From the NCBI RefSeq assembly GCF_034480035.2, contig NZ_CP118753.2, positions 1,583,426-1,647,425 of the forward strand: 64,000 nt of DNA, written 5' to 3'. The notes beneath the pieces were generated by a model, which saw only the letters and a program-made list of their open reading frames with translations, was not told the DNA's origin and searched no databases. Source of the stretch: Methanosphaera sp. ISO3-F5 (GTDB taxonomy: Archaea > Methanobacteriota > Methanobacteria > Methanobacteriales > Methanobacteriaceae). A program made the position numbers and the translations under genes. Shown in pieces: positions 42,796 through 52,429 of this stretch (within the stretch, counting starts at the first letter, position 1; each line of letters begins with the position of its first letter).

Positions 42796-43644
42796 TTAAA
42801 TCAAAGGTTTAGGTTTTTTATCCAAATCCAACGGATATTCATTTACACTTAACGATTTATTAACATGACGTAACCTGTCATCCAAAAACTTCCTACCACT
42901 CTCAGTTACTGCAAAAATAGGCACAGATTCACCATAATAATAAGGTTTCTTGGACTGTGCAACATCAAGAATAGCTTTAGATGCACAACCAGTTATTATA
43001 TCAGCATCCTCAAATATTGATTCTGCTTCTTGCCTTGTTGTACCTGTAGTATGAGCAACAAATATGTAAACATTTACATCATCAGGTACTTCATATTCCC
43101 TTATTTCATGCACAATAACAGACGGAATAACAGTCACAGCAATATTTTTAAAACCTCGTTCTACTGCCATTTTTAATCCTTTAATTTGATTTAACTCTGC
43201 AGTTTCAGGGTTTAAAACATTTTCACTACCTAAACCTTCAATTATCTCAGGTATCGGTGTTGTACTTACAAGTCCAGATACTCTTCCACCGACTCCCTGC
43301 ACAATATCCGGATCAGTCATCAGTACTGTTCCTGCACCATCACATGCTCCAACAACACAATCAATATTTCCTATTTCAACATTACTTCTAAGTATTTCCG
43401 ATATTCCTACAGATAACATGTCATCCATTTTAAGGATTCTGTCCTTTGTACACATACCAAAGTCATCTATCCTGTATTGTATGTTTTTTCTTATGTCTTC
43501 CCGGGTTATTTGTTTAATATTATGATATTTCCCAAATATTGGACAGTAATCTATAACTGGTTCACTTACACTTGTTATTTCACCATTTTCTATAATTACT
43601 TCTGCTTTACCTAATGCTTCTATTACATGTTTATCTTTCACCAT
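42796..43644 (-). CDS. methanogenesis marker protein 8 (DUF2099)
   Basis: 282 residues matching the DUF2099/marker 8 family, found in nearly all methanogens: IDYCPIFGKYH near residue 32, DFGMCTKDR, the glycine-rich VVGACDGAGTVLMTDPDIVQGVGGRVSGLV, and FVAHTTGTTRQEAESIFEDADIITGCASK. Its biochemical role is unresolved. Cysteines at CPIFG, GMC, GAC and TGC are conserved. The presence of this gene is the strongest single sign that the organism is a methanogen. Confidence 0.9.
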   Translation of the reverse strand: MVKDKHVIEALGKAEVIIENGEITSVSEPVIDYCPIFGKYHNIKQITREDIRKNIQYRIDDFGMCTKDRILKMDDMLSVGISEILRSNVEIGNIDCVVGACDGAGTVLMTDPDIVQGVGGRVSGLVSTTPIPEIIEGLGSENVLNPETAELNQIKGLKMAVERGFKNIAVTVIPSVIVHEIREYEVPDDVNVYIFVAHTTGTTRQEAESIFEDADIITGCASKAILDVAQSKKPYYYGESVPIFAVTESGRKFLDDRLRHVNKSLSVNEYPLDLDKKPKPLI

Positions 43645-43742
43645 ATCATATCCCCAATACTCTGTGATTATTTAAAAATATTAAAATGATTAAATAAATA
43701 AGTTTTCAATAAAAAAGATAAAAATTATAAAAAAATAGTAGT

Positions 43743-43973
43743 TTAGAACCCTGGTTTAAAACCAAATACTTTTTGAGCTAGCCTAAATGCTATTTTATTA
43801 ACAAATAATGTTACTATAAAGTATGCTACAACCCATCTTAAAGGCCAGTACAAGAAACATATTTCTAAAGGCATACCACTAGGAACAGCAAATATTATAG
43901 GCATAATAATACTCATCATAAAACTTATGAAAAAAGCTATAGGATTCCAAAATAATTGTTTATAATTCACCAT
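43743..43973 (-). CDS. DUF2798-like two-helix membrane protein
   Basis: 76 residues with two membrane segments (about 12-32 and 44-64) and the spacing of DUF2798 proteins (FFISFMMSIIMPIIFAV, then WVVAYFIVTLFVNKIAFRLAQKV). Function unknown. Single gene; GGGGTGA-type SD before the ATG. Confidence 0.65.
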   Translation of the reverse strand: MVNYKQLFWNPIAFFISFMMSIIMPIIFAVPSGMPLEICFLYWPLRWVVAYFIVTLFVNKIAFRLAQKVFGFKPGF

Positions 43974-44097
43974 TTCACCCCTACATTCTCATAATTATAT
44001 ATATTCAATCAATTATATCAATATTACTATTAATAATCCCATTAATGTAAACCTATTTAAACATTATCCTAAATAACTATTACTAGGAGTTCATCAT

Positions 44098-44448
44098 ATG
44101 AATACTAAAAAATTAACACTTAATATTTTAGATTTTACAAGAGAATTAAATTTTTTTAAATATTATTACAAGTACCTATTATCATATTGCATAGACAATA
44201 AATTACACTATGATGGAAAATTAGCTGTTGAAATTATTAAATTTAATGAAGAAATTGACAGATTACTAGAAAATCCCGATAAAATATTGACTGTTGATGA
44301 TATTAAATTCATTATACGTATAGCTGAAGGAAGAGTTTTTAAACAATTAAACGAATTATCAATAGAATATAATCGTCAGAACACACATGACATCCTAAAA
44401 GTTCCACGATATAAAATGTTCCATGTTCTTGAACATCACGGTTACTAA
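44098..44448 (+). CDS. hypothetical helical protein
   Basis: 116 residues, predicted all-helical from its heptad-like spacing, with no membrane segment. I do not recognise a family. The C-terminus ILKVPRYKMFHVLEHHGY is His/aromatic-rich. It lies 74 bases upstream of the Alba gene on the same strand, with GGAG before its ATG, so it may share a transcript with it. Confidence 0.6.
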   Translation: MNTKKLTLNILDFTRELNFFKYYYKYLLSYCIDNKLHYDGKLAVEIIKFNEEIDRLLENPDKILTVDDIKFIIRIAEGRVFKQLNELSIEYNRQNTHDILKVPRYKMFHVLEHHGY

Positions 44449-44522
44449 AAATAATTAAAAAAAAATATTATTACTTAGTAAATACAAAAATAAATATAGG
44501 ATTATATTAGAGGTTTAATACA

Positions 44523-44993
44523 ATGAGTGAAAATTTATCATTTACACAAGAATTAAGAAAACTAGGATTAATTGCAGATGCTAACAATAACAACACAACA
44601 AGTAACAATGCTGATAAAGTTACTGAAAAGACAAGTGCTTCAAAAATTGAAAATAAAACAACTGCACCTCTTAAAGATAATAAAAGTACAGAAGAGAAAG
44701 TTGAAAAAAGAAGTTTTGATTTTAACGATTCCATAATGTATATTGGAAAAAAACCTACCATGAATTATGTTTTATCTATTAACACAAGAATGCTTGAAGG
44801 TTTAGATAAAGTTACTGTTAAATCAAGAGGAAAAAACATCAGTAAAGCTGTGGATGTAGCAGAAATTGTTACAAACAGATTCATTACAGATGCAAATGAT
44901 GATGATGTGAAACTTTCTACTGAAGAAATATTCCGTGAAGACGGAACTAGTACCAATGTATCAACCATAGAAATAGTTATACAAAGAAATTAA
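44523..44993 (+). CDS. albA: Alba chromatin protein with N-terminal tail
   Basis: 156 residues. Residues about 70-156 are a complete Alba domain: MYIGKKPTMNYV with the Lys pair that binds DNA and is acetylated in Sulfolobus, VTVKSRGKNISKAVDVAEIVTNRF, and STIEIVIQRN. The first 62 residues are a low-complexity tail (TQELRKLGLIADANNNNTTSNN, then Lys/Thr/Glu-rich), which ordinary Alba proteins of about 90 residues lack. Alba binds DNA and RNA as dimers. It overlaps the convergent gene at 44990 by four bases. Confidence 0.85.
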   Translation: MSENLSFTQELRKLGLIADANNNNTTSNNADKVTEKTSASKIENKTTAPLKDNKSTEEKVEKRSFDFNDSIMYIGKKPTMNYVLSINTRMLEGLDKVTVKSRGKNISKAVDVAEIVTNRFITDANDDDVKLSTEEIFREDGTSTNVSTIEIVIQRN

Positions 44994-45790
44994 ATGGAAA
45001 TTTCTTCTAAATCATAGGGAACATACAAATTTCCCTTGAAAATCTTTTTACCTTCAGAAAGATATAATTCTTTCCTATTTTTAATATTTTTATCTTCAGT
45101 ATGATATAATACCAGATTTTTTATCCCTAATTCTTCTGCTACTCTACATGCATCAGCAACTGTTGAATGATTTTTCTCGTATGCTTTAAACAATTTTTCT
45201 TCTGATTTTAGACAAAAAGCTTCATGAATTAACCAGTCACTATTTTTAACATGTTTTTCATTAATTTTATTGTATGGTTCATCGCCACAACAAGTTAAAT
45301 TCTTGTTTTCTTCATAATTAATCTTAAATCCATACTGTTTTGCTTTATTTGAACATACATCAAAAAATGTTACTTCTTTATTAAATATATTTCTTGATTC
45401 GCCATCTTTCACTTCTATTAAAAATAATGATTTATTCAATAATTGAAGGTCTTTTTTTTCCAGGAACTTTTCTATGAAGTCTCTTATTAGGAATATGACT
45501 TCATTGTGAGAATAGATATTTAAAGTTCCTTCGTGTTCGTTACGATTAGTATGCTGACAGAACATTCTAACTATCCACAATACCCCTATAAGATGATCCA
45601 TGTGTTTATGTGTAACTATAATATTTTGTATCTGTTTCCAATTGATTCCTACCTTATCCAATTGATTAAATATGCCACTTCCTCCCCCACCATCTACTAG
45701 AATGAGGTTATTATCATCCTTCAGTAAAAAACAGCTATTATAACAATTTAATACTGAAGCATTCCCTGTTCCCAACATTATTAATTCCAT
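44990..45790 (-). CDS. metallo-β-lactamase fold hydrolase (RNase Z-like)
   Basis: 266 residues. The N-terminal MLGTGNASVLNCYNSCFLL and HKHMDHL near residue 61 (HxHxDH) are the zinc-binding start of the RNase Z/ElaC group. Later ligands fit LIHEAF (Asp/His region, near 190) and the final His in LVLYHTEDK. The exosite arm of true RNase Z is not recognisable, so it may be a related phosphodiesterase or arylsulfatase-type enzyme. GGAGG precedes the ATG. Confidence 0.8.
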   Translation of the reverse strand: MELIMLGTGNASVLNCYNSCFLLKDDNNLILVDGGGGSGIFNQLDKVGINWKQIQNIIVTHKHMDHLIGVLWIVRMFCQHTNRNEHEGTLNIYSHNEVIFLIRDFIEKFLEKKDLQLLNKSLFLIEVKDGESRNIFNKEVTFFDVCSNKAKQYGFKINYEENKNLTCCGDEPYNKINEKHVKNSDWLIHEAFCLKSEEKLFKAYEKNHSTVADACRVAEELGIKNLVLYHTEDKNIKNRKELYLSEGKKIFKGNLYVPYDLEEISI

Positions 45791-45920
45791 TCATTTGTCC
45801 TCCCTTAGTAGAGTTTATCTAAGAAATAACTAATATAATTAACAATTAATTTATACCAATAATATCAATATATTTATTAAGAGAAAAAAACTGCTGAGAA
45901 AAAAAATATGGAGGAAATAT

Positions 45921-46970
45921 ATGGATGAAAATAATTCAACTCAAAGATTAACAAGTGATAAACATAACATAATATATTTCACCAATAATGAAAATGTTAA
46001 AGAAGAACAAGAAGGTGTACAAACATCTCCTAAGAAAATAGAAGCAACTCGATATATTGCTCCTGTAATTATCTCAATTCTTATCTATTCAATATGTGCA
46101 TGGGCTACTAAGGCAGGTTTTGTTGAAATACTTGATTTAGAACTTCCTTTTCTAATCATTCTTACATTGATACTTACTGAATCCGTTATTCAAGGTTTTG
46201 CTAAGTATTCATACCCTCTTTATGTTTTAGCAGGGATTATAGTTTATTCTGTTAGTAAGAATTATGCATTATTTATTATAATAGCATTAACTGGTGTTCT
46301 AGTATCAAGATGTTTAGAAGAGATTTATTATAACAGGTATGATTATCCAAACATGAATGATGATGACTTTAATATAAAGTCTTTTGTTTCTAGGATAAAA
46401 TATCATATTCTTCTTTCATTACTGTTATTTGTAATATTTCTGATTTTAGGATACTTTTATCCGGGAGTATTTCAGCCTTTAGTAATGCCTTCTGTTGAAA
46501 ACTTACATAATGGTGTTCAAGAAGGAACAGTGAAATTGGAAACAATCCCCTTATTTATCAATAATTTCTCTGTTGCAGCGAATATGATTTTAAGCGGATT
46601 TTATCTTAGTACATATACAGTGTACCTGTTAGTGTTTAATGCATTGTTTATAGGTTTTTCAGGGGCTATTACAAATATTAAATATTTCTTAGCATTTACT
46701 TTACCTCATGGAATAATTGAGTTATTTGCAATAATATTATCTTGTGCAGCTGGTTTAAGAATTACTCATGCACTTCTTGTGTTGTTAAATGGAATTAAAT
46801 TAAATATGGAGAATAAGTCAGAAATTTTTGCTGATGCTTGTAATAATTTTGTTAAAATGTTTATAGATGTGGCCATACTGATTATATTAATTGTGATTAT
46901 GTTATTAGTTGCTGCATTTATTGAAGCAAATTTAACTATAACTATTGGAACATTTTTATATAATTTTTAG
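45921..46970 (+). CDS. SpoIIM (stage II sporulation protein M) family membrane protein
   Basis: 349 residues with about seven membrane segments. The SpoIIM/DUF95 domain is seen in the C-terminal half: NNFSVAANMILSGFYL, then LPHGIIELFAIILSCAAGLRI. Methanogens do not sporulate; in archaea these proteins are widespread and uncharacterised. The first 45 residues are hydrophilic (cytoplasmic), followed by two helices that precede the family domain. GGAGG lies before the ATG and the TatD gene follows by 12 bases. Confidence 0.8.
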   Translation: MDENNSTQRLTSDKHNIIYFTNNENVKEEQEGVQTSPKKIEATRYIAPVIISILIYSICAWATKAGFVEILDLELPFLIILTLILTESVIQGFAKYSYPLYVLAGIIVYSVSKNYALFIIIALTGVLVSRCLEEIYYNRYDYPNMNDDDFNIKSFVSRIKYHILLSLLLFVIFLILGYFYPGVFQPLVMPSVENLHNGVQEGTVKLETIPLFINNFSVAANMILSGFYLSTYTVYLLVFNALFIGFSGAITNIKYFLAFTLPHGIIELFAIILSCAAGLRITHALLVLLNGIKLNMENKSEIFADACNNFVKMFIDVAILIILIVIMLLVAAFIEANLTITIGTFLYNF

Positions 46971-46982
46971 GAGTTTGATTTT

Positions 46983-47765
46983 ATGGAATTAATAGATATT
47001 GGTCTTAATTTGATGCATAAATCTTATGATAAAGATAGGTTAGATGTTTTAAGAGAAGCTAGAAAAGTTGGTGTGACTAAATCAATTATTACTGGAAGTA
47101 GTATAAGGTCCAGTATTAGTGCTGTTGAATATGCTAGAGGCAATTCCTGTGTTTATGCTACTTGTGGTGTTCATCCTCATGATGCTAAAACTTGTGATGA
47201 AAATACTATTGATACTTTAAGAAAACTTGCTGAAGAGGATTGTGTGGTTGCTATTGGTGAGTGTGGATTAGATTATAATAGAAACTTTTCGCCACAACCT
47301 GTTCAGAGAAAATGGTTTGAAAAGCAGATTGAGTTAGCAGAAGAATTAGATATGCCCTTGTTTCTCCATGATCGTGAGTCTTATGATGATTTTGCTAAGA
47401 TTATGCGTAAACATTCTAAAGTTGCTTCTAGAAGTGTTGTTCACTGTTTTACAGGTACTAAGTATGAAGCTGAGGATTACCTGGACTTGGGTTGTTATAT
47501 TGGAGTTACGGGATGGATTTGTGATGAACGAAGGAATGATGAATTATTGAAGGCTATTAAGGTTATTCCTCCTGAACGGTTGATGATTGAAACTGATGGT
47601 CCATTTTTGTTACCTCGTGATTTATCTCCGAAACCTAAGAAAAATAGGAATGATCCTAAATATTTACCACATATTTTAAAGAGAATTGCTAAAGAGATGA
47701 ATATGGATTATGAGGAATTAGGAGATATTGTTACTAGTAATACTCGTAAATTCTTTAAAATATGA
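46983..47765 (+). CDS. TatD family metal-dependent hydrolase
   Basis: 260 residues with the TatD metal ligands in order: the usual D-x-H-x-H near the start is here DIGLNLMH, TCGVHPHDA, IGECGLDY, FLHDRE, HCFTG and ETDGPFLLPRD. The N-terminal motif is DIGLNL rather than the DTHCHL of many members, a variant seen in the TatD subgroup of E. coli. Predicted to be a Mg-dependent deoxyribonuclease or related phosphodiesterase. It is coupled to the SpoIIM gene. Confidence 0.88.
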   Translation: MELIDIGLNLMHKSYDKDRLDVLREARKVGVTKSIITGSSIRSSISAVEYARGNSCVYATCGVHPHDAKTCDENTIDTLRKLAEEDCVVAIGECGLDYNRNFSPQPVQRKWFEKQIELAEELDMPLFLHDRESYDDFAKIMRKHSKVASRSVVHCFTGTKYEAEDYLDLGCYIGVTGWICDERRNDELLKAIKVIPPERLMIETDGPFLLPRDLSPKPKKNRNDPKYLPHILKRIAKEMNMDYEELGDIVTSNTRKFFKI

Positions 47766-47789
47766 AAAAAAAGAGTGTGGAATGGATGA

Positions 47790-48932
47790 TTATTCATTTG
47801 AAAAACCATATAATGGAATTTCAAATGTTTCTTTAACATCCTTCATTACTTCTGGTATTTTAATGTGTTGTGGACATTCTTTTTCGCATAATCCACAGCT
47901 TATACAGTCAGAAGCTATTCCGTTACCTTCTATTTTTGAATAGTTAACGTATGCATTACCTACTGCTGTGAATATATCAACGTTTTCTATTTTTTGGTTA
48001 TTATACCAGTCAAATAGTTTTGGTATGTTTATGTTTTTAGGACATGCATTTATGCAGTATTTGCATTTTGTGCATGGTACTGTTATTTGACTGTTGATTA
48101 TTTTTACTACTTTGTCTATTATTTCTTGTTGTTCATCTGTGATTGGTTCGAAGTTTTCGAATATTTCTATGTTTTCTTCCATTTGTTCTAGACTACTTGC
48201 TCCACTGAGTACCATGAACACACCTTCTAAGCTTGCATCATATTTGAGTGCCCATGCGACTGGTTTATCATCATTGTATTGTTCCATTAGTTTTTGTGCT
48301 TCTTCTGGTAGGTTTGCTAGGAATCCTCCTTTTAGTGGTTCCATTATGACTATTGGAAGTTCATATTTTCTTGCTACTTCGTAACATTTTCTTGCTTCTA
48401 CTCCTTCATTTTCCCAGTCCAGGTAGTTGATTTGTAGTTGGATAAATTCCATTTCTGGATATTTTTTGAGTAGGTTTTCTATGTATTCTGCATTTGCGTG
48501 TGATGATAGTCCTAGATGTTTTATTTTTCCTTCTTTTTTCTTTTGTATTGCAAATTCGAATGAGTTTACTCCGATGAATCCTGCTTCTGAGAATCCGCTT
48601 GCGTTGTGTAGTAGGTAGTAGTCGAAATAGTCTACTCCGCATCTTTTTAGTTGTTCCTGGAATATTGGTTCTAATTCTTCTTCTTTGGTTATTGCGAATA
48701 GTGGTAGTTTATCTGCTATTACAAATGAATCTCGTGGGTATCTTTCTACTACTGCTTTTCTTAATGCTACTTCACTGTTTCCATCATGGTATGGGTATGC
48801 TGTGTCGAAATATGTGTATCCTGCTTCTATAAATTTATCTGCCATTTTATTTACTTGTTCTTGGTCAACATTGCTAAAATCGTTTTTGTCTGTTTGTGGT
48901 AGTCTCATCATTCCGAATCCCATTTTTTTCAT
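47790..48932 (-). CDS. aldo/keto reductase with C-terminal [4Fe-4S] ferredoxin domain
   Basis: About 380 residues. The barrel begins MGFGMMRLP, with catalytic DTAYPYHDG (Asp, Tyr), IADKLP (Lys) and YYLLHNASG (His). From residue about 285 there are two cluster motifs, CTKCKYCINACPKNINIP and CISCGLCEKECPQHIKIP, as in the bacterial and methanogen AKR-ferredoxin family; electrons may go to or from ferredoxin. A frame is open to an ATG at 48959, but GGAG at 48940-48943 lies 7 bases before the ATG at 48932, which is the better start. Plus strand here is strongly G/T-rich. Confidence 0.9.
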   Translation of the reverse strand: MKKMGFGMMRLPQTDKNDFSNVDQEQVNKMADKFIEAGYTYFDTAYPYHDGNSEVALRKAVVERYPRDSFVIADKLPLFAITKEEELEPIFQEQLKRCGVDYFDYYLLHNASGFSEAGFIGVNSFEFAIQKKKEGKIKHLGLSSHANAEYIENLLKKYPEMEFIQLQINYLDWENEGVEARKCYEVARKYELPIVIMEPLKGGFLANLPEEAQKLMEQYNDDKPVAWALKYDASLEGVFMVLSGASSLEQMEENIEIFENFEPITDEQQEIIDKVVKIINSQITVPCTKCKYCINACPKNINIPKLFDWYNNQKIENVDIFTAVGNAYVNYSKIEGNGIASDCISCGLCEKECPQHIKIPEVMKDVKETFEIPLYGFSNE

Positions 48933-49250
48933 AATATAACTCCTTATTTTTTTTGTCATGTTTTTTTTTGATAGATTTATTTTTTTTTGTAGTAGTATGA
49001 TTTGTTTTAATCGTTTCTTGATTAATTTTTATTTGTATTATTTTTTTTTAATTTTTGTTGTTTTTTATATATTTTACATGTTATTTATGCATATACTATT
49101 TGTTTTATATGTTTATATTTGTATTTAGTGTAATATTAATTTTTGTTTATCAAAAATTATAAATAGTCATTAATATAGATTATTTATTAGTCATTGTATA
49201 ATATGACTAGTTATTTTTTATAAAATATATAGGAGTTATAAAGTTAAATA
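48933..49250. promoter_or_regulatory. adhesin promoter region with three TAGTCAT repeats
   Basis: No gene in 318 bases. TAGTCAT occurs at 49164-49170 and 49188-49194, and as its complement ATGACTA at 49203-49209. The last two flank a TGTATAAT element that could be the TATA box, about 55 bases before the ATG. This looks like an operator set for the adhesin gene; the regulator is unknown. Confidence 0.5.
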
Positions 49251-52016
49251 ATGAGTTTTAATAAATATTTAAAAATATTAATACTTTTAACATTATTATT
49301 AATACTAAATAATGCCATATACGCAACAGACACAGAAAACACAACAACCCCCAAGGAAACAAACACAGAAAAAACAGAAATAAGCAATGTGAACACATAT
49401 AATAACCTACGAGATACAATAACAAAAATAAAATCATCAAACACTACAAATCATGAAATAAACCTAAAACAAAACACATACAAATTAACAAACATATTCA
49501 CAAATGACTTATATTCAACAACACCCCATAACATAACAATCAACGGAAACCATTCAATAATCGACGGACAAAACAAATACAGTTTCCTAAGAAACCCATT
49601 AAACGCAGTCCTAACTATAAACAATCTCACAATATTAAACACAAAAAGTGAATTCGGACCCGCACTAACAAATTCAGGCATGCTAATACTAGAAAATGTG
49701 AAATTCGAAAACAACAGAGGACACACTATAAAACCAACACTAGGTGGAGGAGCAATATATACAGACAGTTCACTTTACATTAAAAACTGTTCTTTCAAGA
49801 ACAATGGAGAACATATCGATGGAAGCACAATATACATCAATGAAAACCCTGATCAAAATAATGTAATTAATATAATCAATTGCACATTCCAAAACAACAC
49901 CTCCCTCCAAGGATCTACAATAAAATTATTAGGACAAACAATAACAAACATCCAAAATTCCACCTTCATAAATGAAAATGCAAACGATTCAATCATCAAA
50001 AATACACTATCCCAACTAAACATAACAAACTGTTCCTTTATAAACGAAAATTCAAGCAACATAATAAACAACGATAACAAATGCAACATTAACAACATCC
50101 TCATATATGACAACAACATAAACAATACAATTCTAACTAACAGGAATATTGTTCTGAATAATTCAAAAATATACAATAACAAAGTTAACACAATACTAAA
50201 ATATTGCAACAATGCCACTATAGAAAATACCAGTATTTACAGCAATTACATTAATAAAACATTAATCCACAGTAGTTATAATGAAAATAATACTGAAATA
50301 TTCTTATTCAAATCTAGAAACATGACAATACTAGACAATACTGCAAACAGAACCTGTGGAATAAAAAATGAGTATGAAAATTCCAGAATAATTATAGAAG
50401 AATCCCTCTTTAAAAATAATACCTCCTTACTAGATGAGGGAATATTATATGATTTTAATGGAAATGTGCATGTAAAAAATACTAAATTTTTTAACAATAC
50501 AGCAGAGGACTTATTTAAAGGAAGCACAACTGTTTTCCAGGAAGTGACTGGTAACGAGTATAAAGGAAACTATCTGAAAATATACCTGAATAATTCCTTA
50601 GGAACAAATGAAAATAATTTTGTTATCAGTGGCCGTTTAGAAACTGATAAGATATATAATACAAGTGTTAAATCAGGAAAATTATATTTATATCAAAATA
50701 ATAGCAAATTATGTGAAGAAGAAGTATTAAAACCGGAATTTATCATAGAATACCCGTATAACAAAGAATTAAGGAACATAATATTAAACTATGATGGAGT
50801 AACTGACTTTAGAAATAAGACATCACCTATTGATTTATCATACCTTGATGAGAAATACACCCTTGAAATTACCAATATAACAAAATCATTCATATATGGA
50901 GACCATATTACCTTTAACATGGAGATTAAGAACACAGGAAATGTCAAGGTTAAGAATATCATATTAAATAATGTATTGCCAAATGAATTAACTTATATTA
51001 ATTCAACTGATAAATTCGATAAGGAAAATAACACTCTTCATCTGAGTTTGTTAGAGGTTAATGAAAACAGGAGCATTACATTTTATTTACTTCCAAATAG
51101 GTATGAAGATTTGAATTTAGAATTCAATATATACAGTAGAAAAGAGAATAAAACTTACACATTCCTTGAAGATATAGTCTTTATTAAACCAGAAATCAAG
51201 ATTAATACTTTTATTTCACACCCTGGTGATGTGACTAATATCAGTGCCACCATTAATAATTACAACAAAAGCAGCATAGACAATATTCATGTAATATTCA
51301 ATTATAAGGAAATTAAGAACTTTACATGTAGTTTTAAAGATAATTATTTAATTATTGAAAATTATAAACTAAGTGAATCGTTAACAAAGAAAAAATATAT
51401 GTTAAAAATAATCTGTGACAACGATAACCTAGAAGAATTCTCTGACACAACATTAGTATCAGTGATTAAATACAACACTCATAGTTTTATGAGTTGTAAT
51501 ATTTCCAATAGCTATATGAATTTAAGTGTAAATGTTGTTGATGAAAATGATAATAATGTTAATGCTGGTTCAGTTGCATTAAAAGTTAATGGTAAAACCG
51601 TGAAAATATTGAAAGTAAAGAATGGTATGGTAGTTTTAGAAAATTATAAGTTAAAAAGTAATTATAATAATAAATACGATATTTCATTAACATTTACTGG
51701 AAATAATAAGTATAATTTACATTACAACAATATTACTGTGAAAGAATCTAAGAAAACAGTTCATTTTATCATAGACTATACTATTACGGATAAGTTATAT
51801 TTATCTGTCAAGATGCTTGGGGATAATAATGTTTTACCTGAGAGTGGATTAGTTGCCATTAAGATTAATGATAAGACAATTCTTCCCAAGATGGATGTTA
51901 ATGAAAGTTATAACATAGTGTATAATATTACTGAAATTCCATGTGTTAACAGTATTAGTGCTTGTTATTATGGAAATGAGAATTTTTTAGAAGCAAGAAA
52001 AACTATTACAGTTTAG
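49251..52016 (+). CDS. secreted adhesin-like protein, β-helix plus Ig-like domains
   Basis: 921 residues. A signal peptide (about 1-25, ILILLTLLLILNNAIYA) is followed by a right-handed β-helix region to about residue 430 with polymorphic-membrane-protein-type turns (GGGAIYTDSSLYIKNCSFKNN, SIIKNTLSQLNITNCSF). A DUF11-like domain follows at about 525-620 (FNMEIKNTGNVKVKNIILNNVLPNEL), then two Ig-like domains at about 720-920. No C-terminal anchor is seen. Such proteins dominate the surface of gut methanogens and probably bind host or microbial surfaces. Asn is by far the commonest residue. Codon use moves from A/C-ending to mixed along the gene. Confidence 0.87.
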   Translation: MSFNKYLKILILLTLLLILNNAIYATDTENTTTPKETNTEKTEISNVNTYNNLRDTITKIKSSNTTNHEINLKQNTYKLTNIFTNDLYSTTPHNITINGNHSIIDGQNKYSFLRNPLNAVLTINNLTILNTKSEFGPALTNSGMLILENVKFENNRGHTIKPTLGGGAIYTDSSLYIKNCSFKNNGEHIDGSTIYINENPDQNNVINIINCTFQNNTSLQGSTIKLLGQTITNIQNSTFINENANDSIIKNTLSQLNITNCSFINENSSNIINNDNKCNINNILIYDNNINNTILTNRNIVLNNSKIYNNKVNTILKYCNNATIENTSIYSNYINKTLIHSSYNENNTEIFLFKSRNMTILDNTANRTCGIKNEYENSRIIIEESLFKNNTSLLDEGILYDFNGNVHVKNTKFFNNTAEDLFKGSTTVFQEVTGNEYKGNYLKIYLNNSLGTNENNFVISGRLETDKIYNTSVKSGKLYLYQNNSKLCEEEVLKPEFIIEYPYNKELRNIILNYDGVTDFRNKTSPIDLSYLDEKYTLEITNITKSFIYGDHITFNMEIKNTGNVKVKNIILNNVLPNELTYINSTDKFDKENNTLHLSLLEVNENRSITFYLLPNRYEDLNLEFNIYSRKENKTYTFLEDIVFIKPEIKINTFISHPGDVTNISATINNYNKSSIDNIHVIFNYKEIKNFTCSFKDNYLIIENYKLSESLTKKKYMLKIICDNDNLEEFSDTTLVSVIKYNTHSFMSCNISNSYMNLSVNVVDENDNNVNAGSVALKVNGKTVKILKVKNGMVVLENYKLKSNYNNKYDISLTFTGNNKYNLHYNNITVKESKKTVHFIIDYTITDKLYLSVKMLGDNNVLPESGLVAIKINDKTILPKMDVNESYNIVYNITEIPCVNSISACYYGNENFLEARKTITV

Positions 52017-52116
52017 AATAATATTTTTTTAGAGTATATTTTTCATATACTCTTTAAATTTTTGAAAAGGTATAAATATTGATTAAACAAATATTCAAAC
52101 AAAGGAGTGTATAATT

Positions 52117-52425
52117 ATGATTATTGTAAATGCAACTTTTGAACCAAAAGAAGGAAAATTAGATGAAATTCTTGAAAAAGCAGAACCTTTAATAAATGCT
52201 TCAAAAACTCATGAAGGAAATATTAGTTATAACTTGTATAAAAATGTACAGGATAATTCATTAACTTTTGTTGAACAATGGCAGTCATCTGAAGCTTTAC
52301 AGAAACATATGAAAACAGAAGAGTTCTTATTGTTTGGTCAGGAAACAAAGGATTTATTTGCTAAAGATTTAGAAATAAAAATTTATACTGCAGAATTACT
52401 TACTGATGAATCTGCAGCTAAATAA
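52117..52425 (+). CDS. ABM-domain (YgiN-like) monooxygenase family protein
   Basis: 102 residues with the antibiotic biosynthesis monooxygenase fold: an opening IIVNATFEPKEGKLDEIL, NISYNLYKNVQDNSLTFVEQWQSSEALQKHM in the middle and a final KIYTAEL strand. These small dimers oxidise quinols or act in redox protection without a cofactor. GGAG precedes the ATG. It is convergent with the mechanosensitive channel gene 4 bases away. Confidence 0.85.
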   Translation: MIIVNATFEPKEGKLDEILEKAEPLINASKTHEGNISYNLYKNVQDNSLTFVEQWQSSEALQKHMKTEEFLLFGQETKDLFAKDLEIKIYTAELLTDESAAK

Positions 52426-52429
52426 ATTA

